Source of the DNA: Microthrixaceae bacterium
GTDB lineage: Bacteria; Actinomycetota; Acidimicrobiia; Acidimicrobiales; Microtrichaceae
Direction of reading: 5' to 3'
Length of the DNA stretch: 64,000 nucleotides
Assembly: GCA_023958095.1 (NCBI GenBank)
Contig: JAMLGJ010000001.1
Span: 124,001 to 188,000 of the forward strand
This document shows, in pieces, positions 8,502 to 16,345 of the stretch; positions within the stretch are counted from its first letter, which is position 1; each line of letters starts with the position of its first letter. The position numbers were made by a program, and so were the translations under genes. A model generated the notes under the pieces. It did no database searches and had not been told where the DNA came from. It saw only the letters and a list, made by a program, of their open reading frames with translations.

Positions 8502-9287
8502 TCAGCTGTCGGCCAGCGCGGTCCGGACGCTGTCGAGCAGCTGCTCGGAGGCCTCGACGTAGCAGTCGGTCCGCAGGTGCAGTCCGTCGGGGGCGAGGCA
8601 CCCGGAGGTCTCCACCGCACCGGAACCGGTCAACACGGCCAGGTCCCCCACCTCCACCCATGGCCTCTCGGATGCGACCTGCGAGGCCAGTTCGTGTATG
8701 TGCCTGTTGCCGTCGGCCACGGCATCCGCCTCGGGACGGATGTGGCCGAGCCACACAACGGTCGTGTCGGTGTCGGCGAAGTGGTCGAACACCTCGGCGA
8801 GTCGGGCCGAGTACTCGGTGTCCCAGGCCTCGGGGTCGCCGAGTGTGGCGACCACCCCTCCGTCCGGGTCGGTCAGGTCCTGGGTGTCGTTCGAGCCGAC
8901 GGAGAACACGAGCACCTCGGGCGGGAACTCGGCAGCGAGCTGCTCGAGGCGCTCGGGCCAGTCGAACACGTCGGGACGGGCCAGGCCGGTTCCGTCCTGG
9001 GCGATCACCTTCGTCTCCACGGCGCTCGTGGAGGGATCGCCGTCCAGGCCCTCCGCGGCGTCGGTGAGGTCGCGCAGGGTCACTCCCAGTCCGAGAGCGA
9101 TGCTGTCACCGGCGACGGTGAGCTTCGCCGGCTCGTTCGCCTCGGGCTGGGCCCCGGCCCGGTCGTCGCGCGCCCCGCAGGCGCCCGCCAACAACGCCAG
9201 CACCAGCACCGAAGCAGCCATGAGCAACCCGTGACCCGCCGGGCGGGGACGGGAGGCGCCATGGGTCCGACTGGGACGGGGGTGCAT
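8502..9287 (-). CDS. SGNH/GDSL hydrolase lipoprotein
   Basis: Lipid-anchored extracytoplasmic esterase of 261 aa. After an Arg-rich n-region, a hydrophobic stretch ends in the lipobox LLAGAC (Cys at about residue 37). The SGNH fold shows block I as VAGDSIALGLG (catalytic Ser about 61), block III as VFSVGSNDTQD (Gly-x-Asn-Asp), and block V as APDGLHL with the Asp and His of the triad. This resembles acyl-esterases acting on envelope polysaccharides. Its position upstream of the acyltransferase-3/SGNH gene on the same strand, 75 bp away, suggests a shared role in adding and removing O-acyl groups, though both genes have their own -10 element. Substrate inferred only. Confidence 0.85.
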   Translation of the reverse strand: MHPRPSRTHGASRPRPAGHGLLMAASVLVLALLAGACGARDDRAGAQPEANEPAKLTVAGDSIALGLGVTLRDLTDAAEGLDGDPSTSAVETKVIAQDGTGLARPDVFDWPERLEQLAAEFPPEVLVFSVGSNDTQDLTDPDGGVVATLGDPEAWDTEYSARLAEVFDHFADTDTTVVWLGHIRPEADAVADGNRHIHELASQVASERPWVEVGDLAVLTGSGAVETSGCLAPDGLHLRTDCYVEASEQLLDSVRTALADS

Positions 9288-9293
9288 GGCCCC

Positions 9294-9299
9294 ACGCTA
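9294..9299 (-). promoter_or_regulatory. -10 element TAGCGT, leaderless start of SGNH lipoprotein gene
   Basis: TAGCGT on the minus strand ends 6 nt before the ATG at 9287. The same hexamer serves the divergent DUF368 gene. Confidence 0.55.
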
Positions 9300-9411
9300 T
9301 TTGGCGGACCAGGGGGGAGAACCATCATTCGGGAGGAGTCCGCCGGACCCACGACAGCTGTCCGGGACCGGCTGCACCCACCCGAGGTGCGGTACGAGGC
9401 GCTCCCCGCAG

Positions 9412-9417
9412 TAGCGT
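9412..9417 (+). promoter_or_regulatory. -10 element TAGCGT, leaderless start of DUF368 gene
   Basis: TAGCGT ends 6 nt before the GTG at 9424; no Shine-Dalgarno site lies between. Confidence 0.55.
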
Positions 9418-9423
9418 TTCGCC

Positions 9424-10350
9424 GTGCGCGAGATCCCATTCACGGTCATACGCGGTTTCTGCATGGGCGCGGCGGACATCGTCCCCGGCGTCTCCGGCGG
9501 CACGATCGCCCTGGTGTTCGGCATCTACCGCCGGCTGATCACGTCGGTGCGTGACGGCTCCAGCGCCGTCGGCCGCCTGCTCAAGGGCGACGTGCCCGGG
9601 GCGCGACAGGCGTTGGGAGACATCGAGTGGACCTTCGTCATCCCGCTCGGGGTCGGGATCGGCGTTGCGCTGTTGACCCTCGCGAGCATCATCGAGGACC
9701 TGTTGCACAACCACGCCGAGGCCATGGCGGGGCTCTTCATGGGGCTGGTGGCCGGGTCGATCGTGGTGGCGTGGGGGCTGCTCGAGGAGCGCGACCTGCC
9801 CAGGCTGCTCGTCGGCCTGGGTGTGGGGGTGACCGTGTTCCTGCTGCTCGGGCTCCGCTCGGGCACGACCGAGGAGTCGTTGGGCTCGGTCAGCAACCCC
9901 GCGCTCTGGGCCTACTTCGCAGCCGGTGCCGTCGCCATATGCGCGATGATCCTGCCCGGCATCTCGGGGTCGTTCATCCTCGTGATGCTCGGGATGTACG
10001 GGCCGGTCCTGTCGGCGGTCAGCGACCGCGACCTGGTGGTGGTGGCGGTCGTCGGCCTCGGTGCGGTGGTCGGGCTCGGGCTGTTCTCCCAGGTACTCCA
10101 CTGGGCACTCGAGCACCACTACAACACGGTCATGGCAGCGCTGATCGGACTGATGCTGGGTTCGCTCAGGGTGCTGTGGCCCTGGCCCGACGGTGTGGAC
10201 AGCACCGTGCTGGGGGCTCCCGACAAGGCCACCGGCACCGCCGTGGCGCTGGCCGTGGTCGGCTTCGCGGTCGTCGTTGCGATCGACTGGATCGCCAGGC
10301 GAACCGGGACCACCGATCACGACGAAGAGGTTGCCGAGCTCCAGAGCTGA
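9424..10350 (+). CDS. DUF368 membrane protein, PopT-like undecaprenyl-phosphate translocase
   Basis: Polytopic membrane protein of 308 aa with the DUF368 (PF04018) signatures: GAADIVPGVSGGTIALVFGIY near the N-terminus (about residues 15-35) and the second inverted-repeat copy CAMILPGISGSFILVMLGMY (about 178-197). About eight to nine hydrophobic segments are visible. Members of this family have been shown in other bacteria to recycle the C55 isoprenoid-phosphate carrier across the membrane, which supports cell-wall and glycan synthesis; that role here is inferred from the family. The start is GTG. The gene converges on the AstE-like gene, with a shared hairpin at 10346-10369 overlapping both ends. 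Confidence 0.9.
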   Translation: MREIPFTVIRGFCMGAADIVPGVSGGTIALVFGIYRRLITSVRDGSSAVGRLLKGDVPGARQALGDIEWTFVIPLGVGIGVALLTLASIIEDLLHNHAEAMAGLFMGLVAGSIVVAWGLLEERDLPRLLVGLGVGVTVFLLLGLRSGTTEESLGSVSNPALWAYFAAGAVAICAMILPGISGSFILVMLGMYGPVLSAVSDRDLVVVAVVGLGAVVGLGLFSQVLHWALEHHYNTVMAALIGLMLGSLRVLWPWPDGVDSTVLGAPDKATGTAVALAVVGFAVVVAIDWIARRTGTTDHDEEVAELQS

Positions 10351-10369
10351 CCCATGGCGCGGGGTCAGC
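10346..10369. terminator. Hairpin shared by convergent DUF368 and AstE-like genes
   Basis: Perfect 8-bp inverted repeat GCTGACCC / GGGTCAGC with an 8-nt loop. It covers the stop codons of both converging genes. There is no T run on either side, so termination is inferred from position and symmetry. Confidence 0.4.
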
Positions 10370-11354
10370 CGGCCGCCCAGCCGGCCACGTCGGTCTCCAC
10401 CTCGGCCACGTGGGCCACCGCATCACCCCTGTTCAGCAGCGGTGAACGGGTGAGGCCGATCACGATGCCCGCAGTACGCGCACGCACGACGCTGAGGCGC
10501 TTGCCGAAGGGATCGTGCAGCACGGCCAGCACATCGCCCCGCTCCACGTGGTCACCGGGCTCGACCTCGGTGTGTGCGATACCGCTGCGCGAGGCCCTGA
10601 CCCACCTCGACGAGCGCGCCACCTCGGTTCGCGAGGTCGGCGCGGGAGCGTGCTCGATCATCTGCTCGCCGGCCATCACCCTCAGCACACCGTGAACACC
10701 TGCGGTGATCGCGTCCTCGTCGAAGCGGCCGGCCTCGCCCCCTTCGTAGAGGAGCACCGCTGCGCCGGCGCTCGTGGCCGCGGCCCGCAGGGAGCCGTCC
10801 CTCGTGCGCGCGCCGAGTGCCACCGGCGCGGCGAAGCGACGTGCCATCCGTGCCACCGTCGGATCCTCCAGGTCGCCGCGCACCTGCGGGAGGTTGGTTC
10901 GCCGGTCGGAGCCGGTGTGCAGGTCGATTCCGATGCTGCACCGATGCACGACCTCGGTCATCATCAGGTGGGCGATCCGGCCCGCCAGGGAGCCCCGTGG
11001 CGATCCCGGGAAGCTGCGGTTCAGGTCCCGGCGGTCCGGCAGGAAGCGGTCGCCGGTGTTGAACCCGTAGACGTTCAGGACCGGCACCGCTATCAACGTG
11101 CCCGCGAGGGTGCGCGGCTCCAGTGAGGCGATGACGCGCCGGATCACCTCCACGCCGCAGAGCTCGTCGCCGTGCACCGCTGCCGAGAGCCACATGACCG
11201 GCCCGTCGTGGCGACCATGCAGCACCAGCACGGGAAGCGCCATGGAACTGCCGGACACGAGACGTCCGACCGGCAGCTCGAGAGTGCTGCGACGGCCGGC
11301 GGGGACCTCCTGGCCGGCTACTGCCAGCGGGGCCCTCCTGCGCGGCGATGTCAC
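10365..11354 (-). CDS. AstE/AspA-family zinc deacylase (M14-like carboxypeptidase fold)
   Basis: Predicted zinc hydrolase of the succinylglutamate desuccinylase/aspartoacylase family, 329 aa. Zinc ligands are H61 and E64 in AAVHGDE and H146 in DLHTG; the substrate carboxylate-binding series is D109-L-N-R113 in RRDLNRSFPG; the catalytic Glu is E204 in LLYEGG. The C-terminal ~90 residues form a biotinyl-like beta domain with EPGDHVERGDVL. Its ATG overlaps the stop of the RimK-like gene (ATGA), so the two are translationally coupled. With RimK and the retropepsin-like protease it forms a set known from comparative genomics of peptide-ligase systems; a deconjugating or trimming role for glutamate-type tags is inference. 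Confidence 0.88.
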   Translation of the reverse strand: MTSPRRRAPLAVAGQEVPAGRRSTLELPVGRLVSGSSMALPVLVLHGRHDGPVMWLSAAVHGDELCGVEVIRRVIASLEPRTLAGTLIAVPVLNVYGFNTGDRFLPDRRDLNRSFPGSPRGSLAGRIAHLMMTEVVHRCSIGIDLHTGSDRRTNLPQVRGDLEDPTVARMARRFAAPVALGARTRDGSLRAAATSAGAAVLLYEGGEAGRFDEDAITAGVHGVLRVMAGEQMIEHAPAPTSRTEVARSSRWVRASRSGIAHTEVEPGDHVERGDVLAVLHDPFGKRLSVVRARTAGIVIGLTRSPLLNRGDAVAHVAEVETDVAGWAAG

Positions 11355-12613
11355 CTGGATCCCTTCTCCCCGACCCCTGGGTCACCGTCGGCCGGTGCGT
11401 GGGCGTCGGAGTCGCTGTAGTCCTGTGGGATGTCATCGGGATCGAGTGGCTGCATGCTCGGCCTCGAACGGCGCCGGCGGCGTGCGGGCACCAGGTCGCG
11501 CATGTCCTCGAGGCGTCCGAAGCACAGGAGCCGGTCCTCGGCCTCGAGCTCCCGCGAGCCCTTCGGGTTGGGGATCACCGTCGTTCCGCGGTTCAGCGTC
11601 AGCACCACGATGTCGCGCGAGCGCAGCCCCGAGTCGTCGATGGTCCTGCCGACCATGCCCGATGCCTCGCCCACCTGGAGCTCTGCGACCCCGTAGCCGG
11701 TCGACACCGTCAGCCTCTGACGTACATCGAGTTCGGGGACGTCGACCTGGTTGGCGATGTAGTCCACCACCGCGCCCGCCACGTCGAGCCCGGTGGCGGC
11801 CTCGATCCCCTCGAGGCCCGGTGATGAGTTCACCTCCATGACCAGGGGCCCGTCGCTCCCCTCGAGCATGTCCACCCCGGCGACCCGCAGTCCCATGATC
11901 TGTGCCGCCTGCACCGCGGTGCGCTTGTACTCCTCGTCGAGCTCGATCGCCTCGGTGGTCCCGCCGCGGTGGACATTGGAACGGAACTCGTCGTCCCTCG
12001 CGCAGCGGCGCATGGCCGCCACCACGCGGTCCCCCAGCACGAACGCCCGGATGTCGCGGCCCCTGGACTCGGCCACGAAGCGCTGGATCAGGACGTTCTG
12101 CCGGGTGCTGTGGAGGGTCTCTATGACCGCTTCCGCGACCTTCGTGTCCGGAGCCAGGATCACCCCTATCCCCTGGGTGCCCTCCAGGAGCTTCACCACC
12201 ACCGGCGCCCCGCCGACGGCCCGGATCGCGGGCAGCACGTCGGCGCGCTCGCGCACGAACATCGTGGCGGGCATGCCGATGTTGTGCCGCGACAGGATCT
12301 GCGAGGCCCGGAGCTTGTCGCGCGAGTTGCCGATCCCCGCTGAGGTGTTGGGGGTGTAGATGTCCATCTGTTCCATCTGCCGTACCACCGCGAGCCCGAA
12401 GTAGGTGATGGAGGCACCTATGCGGGGGAGCACGGCGTCGTAGTTGGACAGCGGTTTGCCGCGGAACATGAGGTCGGGTTCCTCGCCGGAGAGATCGATC
12501 GCGAACCGCAGCGTGTCGAGCACCTTCACCTCGTGGCCGCGGTCGAGCGCCGCGGTTCGGAGTCGTTGGGTGCTGTAGGAGCGGGGTGCCCTGGAGAGAA
12601 TCGCCATCTTCAT
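11351..12613 (-). CDS. RimK-type ATP-grasp alpha-L-amino-acid ligase fused to a TrkA-C (RCK-C) domain
   Basis: ATP-dependent ligase related to RimK, which adds glutamates to ribosomal protein S6. A pre-ATP-grasp domain (about 1-93) is followed by the ATP-grasp core (about 95-288), with VVVKLLEGTQGIGV (K141 contacting nucleotide) and metal ligands E260 and N262 in VMEVNSSPGLEGIE. Classical RimK ends near residue 300, but here a TrkA-C/RCK-C domain follows (about 300-368: VGEASGMVGRTIDDSGLRSRD, then LEAEDRLLCFG), then an Arg-rich and acidic tail. RCK-C domains usually bind small ligands and gate ion transport, so this may be an allosteric module. GGGGAAG precedes the ATG by 8 nt. The true acceptor is unknown: it could be S6, a small peptide or a metabolite. 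Confidence 0.9.
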   Translation of the reverse strand: MKMAILSRAPRSYSTQRLRTAALDRGHEVKVLDTLRFAIDLSGEEPDLMFRGKPLSNYDAVLPRIGASITYFGLAVVRQMEQMDIYTPNTSAGIGNSRDKLRASQILSRHNIGMPATMFVRERADVLPAIRAVGGAPVVVKLLEGTQGIGVILAPDTKVAEAVIETLHSTRQNVLIQRFVAESRGRDIRAFVLGDRVVAAMRRCARDDEFRSNVHRGGTTEAIELDEEYKRTAVQAAQIMGLRVAGVDMLEGSDGPLVMEVNSSPGLEGIEAATGLDVAGAVVDYIANQVDVPELDVRQRLTVSTGYGVAELQVGEASGMVGRTIDDSGLRSRDIVVLTLNRGTTVIPNPKGSRELEAEDRLLCFGRLEDMRDLVPARRRRRSRPSMQPLDPDDIPQDYSDSDAHAPADGDPGVGEKGSR

Positions 12614-12712
12614 CGGATCACTTCCCCGGTTTCGTCGAGTACGGATGGGGCGTACGGCACGGCGAGCCCCACGGAAGCATCCCGGCTGGAGCAGCGCCGG
12701 ACGGGATCGTGC

Positions 12713-13183
12713 TCACCGTCGTGGGCCACCGGGTTCGGTGCTCGGAGCACGGGAGAGCAGGTAGGAGCGTCCCGGGTCGACCAGGAACCGGCGCTTCAGC
12801 GCGGATCGGCCCAACAGCATCCGGAAACCCATGGCGTCGCGGGAGGTGAGCGTCACCTCGATGGGCCACGTGCTGCCGCCGAGGGACACGGGGGTGACGA
12901 TCACCGGACGGCTCTCACTGCGCCCGTCGGAGGACCTGACGTCCCTGAACCCGGTGACCGAGCAGGTGACCCTCACCGAGTCAGCGGTGCTGCGCTGCCT
13001 GGGATGGACCTCGAAGCTCGCCGTTGTCGTGCCGTCGCCGTCGCGATCCACCCTCAACCTGAACGCGTGCAGCGCCGAGGTGCGTGCACCGGTGTCCACC
13101 TTGGCCTTCACCGCAGCGTCGAGCAGTTCGGGAAGCTCCACCCATTCGCGCCATCCCACGACGGGCTTCTGCTGCGCTCTCAC
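12713..13183 (-). CDS. RimB-like retropepsin-type ATP-dependent zinc protease (PF05618)
   Basis: Small retropepsin-like protease of 156 aa. The core begins VVGWREWVELPEL (residues 8-20) and carries the catalytic DTGA at 30-33 in VKAKVDTGARTSALHAF, as in the Zn_protease/DUF785 family that accompanies RimK ligases. Near the end, MGFRMLLGRSAL matches the second conserved block. The frame is open to 13399, but the longer version would translate a palindromic regulatory region in low-complexity sequence; the GTG at 13183 starts the protein just before the conserved core, as is usual for the family. It is first in a three-gene operon with RimK and the AstE-like deacylase. The family name says ATP-dependent, but no ATPase is encoded in it. 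Confidence 0.85.
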   Translation of the reverse strand: MRAQQKPVVGWREWVELPELLDAAVKAKVDTGARTSALHAFRLRVDRDGDGTTTASFEVHPRQRSTADSVRVTCSVTGFRDVRSSDGRSESRPVIVTPVSLGGSTWPIEVTLTSRDAMGFRMLLGRSALKRRFLVDPGRSYLLSRAPSTEPGGPRR

Positions 13184-13332
13184 CGGCAAAGGTTGCCACA
13201 GTGCGACGACCGGGGTGGCCGTCGGGCACCCGGGGAGTCGACGCCCCGAGGAGCCGCGGGCGGACAGCGCGGCCATCCGGGTCAACCCGGCCCGACCGGT
13301 ACCGGCTCCACCGCTTGCACTCGCCCTGAATA

Positions 13333-13358
13333 CGTTGTTCATGCCGGCACGAACAACG
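13333..13358. promoter_or_regulatory. 26-bp palindrome upstream of AbiE-like pair (candidate operator)
   Basis: Arms CGTTGTTC (13333-13340) and GAACAACG (13351-13358) flank an inner palindrome TGCCGGCA; 24 of 26 positions are symmetrical. It lies in the 224-bp divergent gap between the protease and antitoxin genes, about 50 bp before the antitoxin start. A half-site recurs at 13409-13422. This fits binding by a dimeric winged-helix repressor such as the AbiEi-like protein. Confidence 0.6.
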
Positions 13359-13394
13359 AACATCGCCCGCCATATCTCGAGATGCCAGGTCCTG

Positions 13395-13400
13395 TACACT
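13395..13400 (+). promoter_or_regulatory. -10 element TACACT, leaderless start of AbiEi-like gene
   Basis: TACACT ends 7 nt before the GTG at 13408. It lies between the palindrome at 13333-13358 and the half-site at 13409-13422, so a protein bound to both would cover the promoter. A perfect 10-bp palindrome ATCTCGAGAT lies just upstream (13374-13383). Confidence 0.5.
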
Positions 13401-13407
13401 CTGTTCT

Positions 13408-14397
13408 GTGTTCGTGACGGCAGGTACGCCCGAATACGTCGACCTGGCCCGAGAGGTGGGAGACGCCCTCAAGGCCCTCCGCCTCGACGTGAGGGAGGTC
13501 GACGGCGCCCTCACCGTCGACGGCACACGGGTGGCGCTGAACCTGCTCGAACGTGCCCATCCCACGCCGGCGGAGCTGCGCGACGTGGTTGACCGCCTGC
13601 GTGGCAACCAACCCGCCGTGGTGGTGGCCGACCGCATCAGCGCTCCGGGCCGCGACGTCCTGCGGGACGTTGGATGGGGATGGCTGGATCGCCGCGGACA
13701 CGTGCGGGTCTGGACACCGGGGATCCGGGTGGAGGGCCCCGTACCGGCCCGCGACAACGACCCGCGGCCGCCTTCGGACAACCCGTGGACGACCGTGGGG
13801 CTGGAGATCGCCCTGGCGAGCCTCATGGACCCGACGCGCCCGGTCACGGCCCGGTCCGTCGCCCCGTTGATCGAGCGCAGCGTGGGTGCGGTCCACCAGA
13901 TCATCGGGCGCTTCAACCACGTGGGGCTGATCGGACGCAACACCCAGTTGCCCCTGCTCCCCGACCTCTTCTGGGAGACCACCGCCCACTGGCCCGACGA
14001 CGGCTGGGTGGCCCTCCCGGCGACCCTCGAGGAGCTCTCGGCGGTCGTCACCGCGGAGGCGCTCGTACGGGTCGATGAACGTGCCGCCACACTCGGCGGG
14101 GCACGAATACCTGCCGTGGGCGACCTGCCGGCGCGGGTCTACGTGACCGCCCCGGGAGTGCTCAGGCGTGCCCGGCGCCTGGCGGACGCCTCCGCGCCGA
14201 CCCGCACCTGGGTCCGCGAGGCCCCGGTCGAATGGGTGCCCGTGCACGAGGACTTCCCTCCCAACGAGGGTCACCCGTGGCTGATAGGCCATCCCATGTT
14301 GTGCGCCCTGCGCCTGGCACGTGACCCGGCCCGGGGACGCGAGATCGTGGCCGACTGGGGGATCGTGCCCACCGACGGGACCGGCGCGGAACGATGA
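13408..14397 (+). CDS. AbiEi-like type IV antitoxin / transcriptional repressor
   Basis: Putative antitoxin of 329 aa. The N-terminal half has a nuclease-fold-like region with PAVVVADRISAPGRDVLRDV then GWGWLDRRGHVRVW (about 70-110), a pattern seen in AbiEi_2 antitoxin-regulators. A winged helix follows (about 130-185), with SVAPLIERSVGAVHQIIGRF and a wing containing NTQLPLLP. The C-terminal half is unassigned and probably contacts partner or DNA. The gene starts with GTG directly after a -10 element, giving a leaderless message, and the start overlaps a repeat of the upstream palindrome's half-site, suggesting autorepression. The nucleotidyltransferase gene follows after 19 bp. Family assignment is by pattern, not by a search. 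Confidence 0.68.
   Translation: MFVTAGTPEYVDLAREVGDALKALRLDVREVDGALTVDGTRVALNLLERAHPTPAELRDVVDRLRGNQPAVVVADRISAPGRDVLRDVGWGWLDRRGHVRVWTPGIRVEGPVPARDNDPRPPSDNPWTTVGLEIALASLMDPTRPVTARSVAPLIERSVGAVHQIIGRFNHVGLIGRNTQLPLLPDLFWETTAHWPDDGWVALPATLEELSAVVTAEALVRVDERAATLGGARIPAVGDLPARVYVTAPGVLRRARRLADASAPTRTWVREAPVEWVPVHEDFPPNEGHPWLIGHPMLCALRLARDPARGREIVADWGIVPTDGTGAER
13409..13422. promoter_or_regulatory. Operator half-site over the antitoxin start codon
   Basis: TGTTCGTGACGGCA matches one strand of the palindrome at 13333-13358 (TGTTCGTGCCGGCA) at 13 of 14 positions. It overlaps the GTG start of the AbiEi-like gene, a position suited to repression. Confidence 0.5.
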
Positions 14398-14416
14398 GCA
14401 CCCCACGGGGCAGGGC

Positions 14417-15166
14417 ATGAAGGTGCTGCTCTCCGGCCGCGACGGAGGCACGACGCACCGGGAGGTGGCACTGCTGGGCTCGTTGCCCCCCGGCCTCCGC
14501 CTCATCGGGGGCCTCGCCGTGATGTGCAGGGTCGGCGCACCGCACCGTGCGACGGTCGACATCGACGCGCTCGCCCGCGGCATGCCCGAGGTGCACCAGG
14601 TGCTCTCGCGACTGGCGGTCACCGCAACCGATGGAGGGCGCTACTCGTTCGCGGGTGACATGTCGCTGGACGTCATCGAGGTGTCGCCCGACCCGGCGGC
14701 ATCGCTCACCAGCGAGCTCCTCGCACAGGGCGAGCTGTCGGAGCTGGAGATCAACGCGATCGCACACGTGTGGGCGCACGACACCGCGACCCTGCTCGAC
14801 ATCGCCGCGGTGGACGAGCTCACGGGACGCCCGCTCGCCGAGGCCGCGGGCCGGCTCGTTGCAACCACTCCCGGGCTCGTGGCGATGAAGGCCTCCACGG
14901 TGGCCCTGCGCGCCTCGTCCAAGCCGGAGAAGCGCGCATCGGACCTCTACGACCTGGGTCGGCTGCTCGTCGACGGCGGAATGCGGGCGGGTGGCCTCGC
15001 GGAGCTGCCCGACGCGGCACGCGAGCCCTTGCTGGAGCGCATCCACCGTCACTTCGTCGACCCCGCGGGGAGGGACCGCACCTACCGGGAGGTCCGGCGG
15101 TTCGGCGAACCTCCGCTCGACCTGGACGCCGCCGCGGACGCGGCGGAGTTCCTGGTCTCCGGCTAG
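14417..15166 (+). CDS. AbiEii-like nucleotidyltransferase (candidate type IV toxin)
   Basis: Predicted nucleotidyltransferase of 249 aa. The core shows LIGGLAVMCRVG (Gly-Gly at 31-32), the metal-binding D48-I-D50 in ATVDIDAL, and a third candidate Asp in LDVIEV (about 85). The C-terminal helical part has MKASTVALRASSKPEKRASDLYDL (158-180), split here by function: the Lys and the DLxDL block match AbiEii-type toxins. In known AbiE systems the toxin halts growth on phage infection and the AbiEi partner represses and neutralises it. It follows the antitoxin-like gene by 19 bp with only a weak ribosome site (GGGCAGGG). Toxicity and phage defence here are inferred. Confidence 0.7.
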   Translation: MKVLLSGRDGGTTHREVALLGSLPPGLRLIGGLAVMCRVGAPHRATVDIDALARGMPEVHQVLSRLAVTATDGGRYSFAGDMSLDVIEVSPDPAASLTSELLAQGELSELEINAIAHVWAHDTATLLDIAAVDELTGRPLAEAAGRLVATTPGLVAMKASTVALRASSKPEKRASDLYDLGRLLVDGGMRAGGLAELPDAAREPLLERIHRHFVDPAGRDRTYREVRRFGEPPLDLDAAADAAEFLVSG

Positions 15167-15224
15167 CTGCGTCCGGGCCGCTGCCCACCGTTCGTGCACA
15201 CCGGCCGGTGCGCTCCGACAGCGG

Positions 15225-16331
15225 TCAGTCGAACCCGAGGGAAGAGGCCACGGCCGGGTTCACGACCTCGCCGCCGAGTGTGTTGAGGCCCTGGGCCAGG
15301 GCCGGGTCGTTGCGGGCCGCCGCCTCCACTCCCTGCACCGCGAGCTCCACCAGGTAGGGCAGGGTCGCATTCGCCAACGCGTGGGTCGAGGTGTGCGGGA
15401 CCGCGCCGGGCACGTTGCCGACCGCGTAGTGCACGACGTCGTGGCACACGAAGGTGGGTTGGCCGTGGGTGGTCTCCCGCGATGTCTCCACACAACCGCC
15501 CTGGTCGATCGCCACGTCGACCACCACGGATCCCGGCTGCATGGCCTCGACGAACTCCTCGGGCACCACCACCGGTGCCCGCTCGCCCGCGACGAGCACC
15601 GCCCCGACCAACAGGTCCGCCTCGGCCACCGCGCGCCTGATCGCGCCGGCGTTCGAGGCCAGGGGGAAGATGCGGCGGGAGCCGACCTCGTCGACCCACC
15701 GGAGGCGTGCCAGGTCACGGTCCAACAGGTGCACCTCGGCACCCAGACCCGCGGCGGTTCGGGCCGCGTTCCAGCCGACGTTCCCGGCCCCGATCACGAC
15801 AACCCGGCCGGGATGGACCCCCGAGCCCCCACCCAGGAGCACACCCCGCCCCCCGTTGTGGCGCTCCAGGAAGTGGGCTCCGGCCTGCACCGACATGCGA
15901 CCCGCGATCTCGCTCATCGGCGCGAGCAGCGGCAGGGCACCATCCGGTGTCCGCACCGTCTCGTAGGCGATCCCGGTGGTACCCGAGCGCAGCAGTGCGC
16001 GTGCGACCTCGGGGTATGCCGCGAGGTGCAGGAAGGTGAACAGGGCAAGCCCTTCGCGCAGGTGGGCGACCTCGGCGGGCTGGGGCTCCTTGACCTTCGC
16101 GACCAAGTCGGCCCGCTGCCACACCTCGGCGGGGTCCTCGACGATCTCGGCGCCGGCGGCCGCGTAGGAGTCGTCGCCGAGGGACGCCCCCGCGCCGGCT
16201 CCGCGCTGCACCAGGACCTCCACCCCCCGAGCCACCAACTCGTGTGCGCCGTCGGGCGTCAACGCCACTCGGTGCTCGTCCGGTTTCGTCTCGGACGGCA
16301 CACCGACCACGGCAACGCCTCGGGAAGCCAT
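15225..16331 (-). CDS. ald: Alanine dehydrogenase
   Basis: NAD-dependent L-alanine dehydrogenase, converting alanine and pyruvate with release or fixation of ammonia. The 368-aa length matches the family. The N-terminal domain has VPSETKPDEHRVALTPDGAH, with the conserved Arg and Lys region, and LVAKVKEP; the central Rossmann domain has VVVIGAGNVGWNAART (Gly-x-Gly-x-x-Gly type); VDVAIDQGGCVETSR and VGNVPGAVPHTSTHALANAT are hallmark C-terminal blocks. The ATG at 16331 follows TACATT by 6 nt; the frame is open far upstream through tandem repeats, but that is not gene sequence. It is divergent from the aldehyde dehydrogenase gene. Confidence 0.93.
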   Translation of the reverse strand: MASRGVAVVGVPSETKPDEHRVALTPDGAHELVARGVEVLVQRGAGAGASLGDDSYAAAGAEIVEDPAEVWQRADLVAKVKEPQPAEVAHLREGLALFTFLHLAAYPEVARALLRSGTTGIAYETVRTPDGALPLLAPMSEIAGRMSVQAGAHFLERHNGGRGVLLGGGSGVHPGRVVVIGAGNVGWNAARTAAGLGAEVHLLDRDLARLRWVDEVGSRRIFPLASNAGAIRRAVAEADLLVGAVLVAGERAPVVVPEEFVEAMQPGSVVVDVAIDQGGCVETSRETTHGQPTFVCHDVVHYAVGNVPGAVPHTSTHALANATLPYLVELAVQGVEAAARNDPALAQGLNTLGGEVVNPAVASSLGFD

Positions 16332-16337
16332 GAACCG

Positions 16338-16343
16338 AATGTA
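16338..16343 (-). promoter_or_regulatory. -10 element TACATT, leaderless start of ald
   Basis: TACATT on the minus strand ends 6 nt before the ATG at 16331. Three 30-bp repeats begin immediately upstream of it. Confidence 0.55.
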
Positions 16344-16345
16344 GC

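Noticed and set aside
12713-13399. 228-aa version of the zinc protease starting at 13399
   Set aside because: The extra N-terminus spans the palindromic regulatory region and is low complexity; the family core begins just after GTG 13183.
15199-15210. Palindrome CACCGGCCGGTG as an operator or terminator
   Set aside because: It is a short GC-rich palindrome between converging genes with no loop and no T run; such sequences are expected by chance in DNA of this composition.
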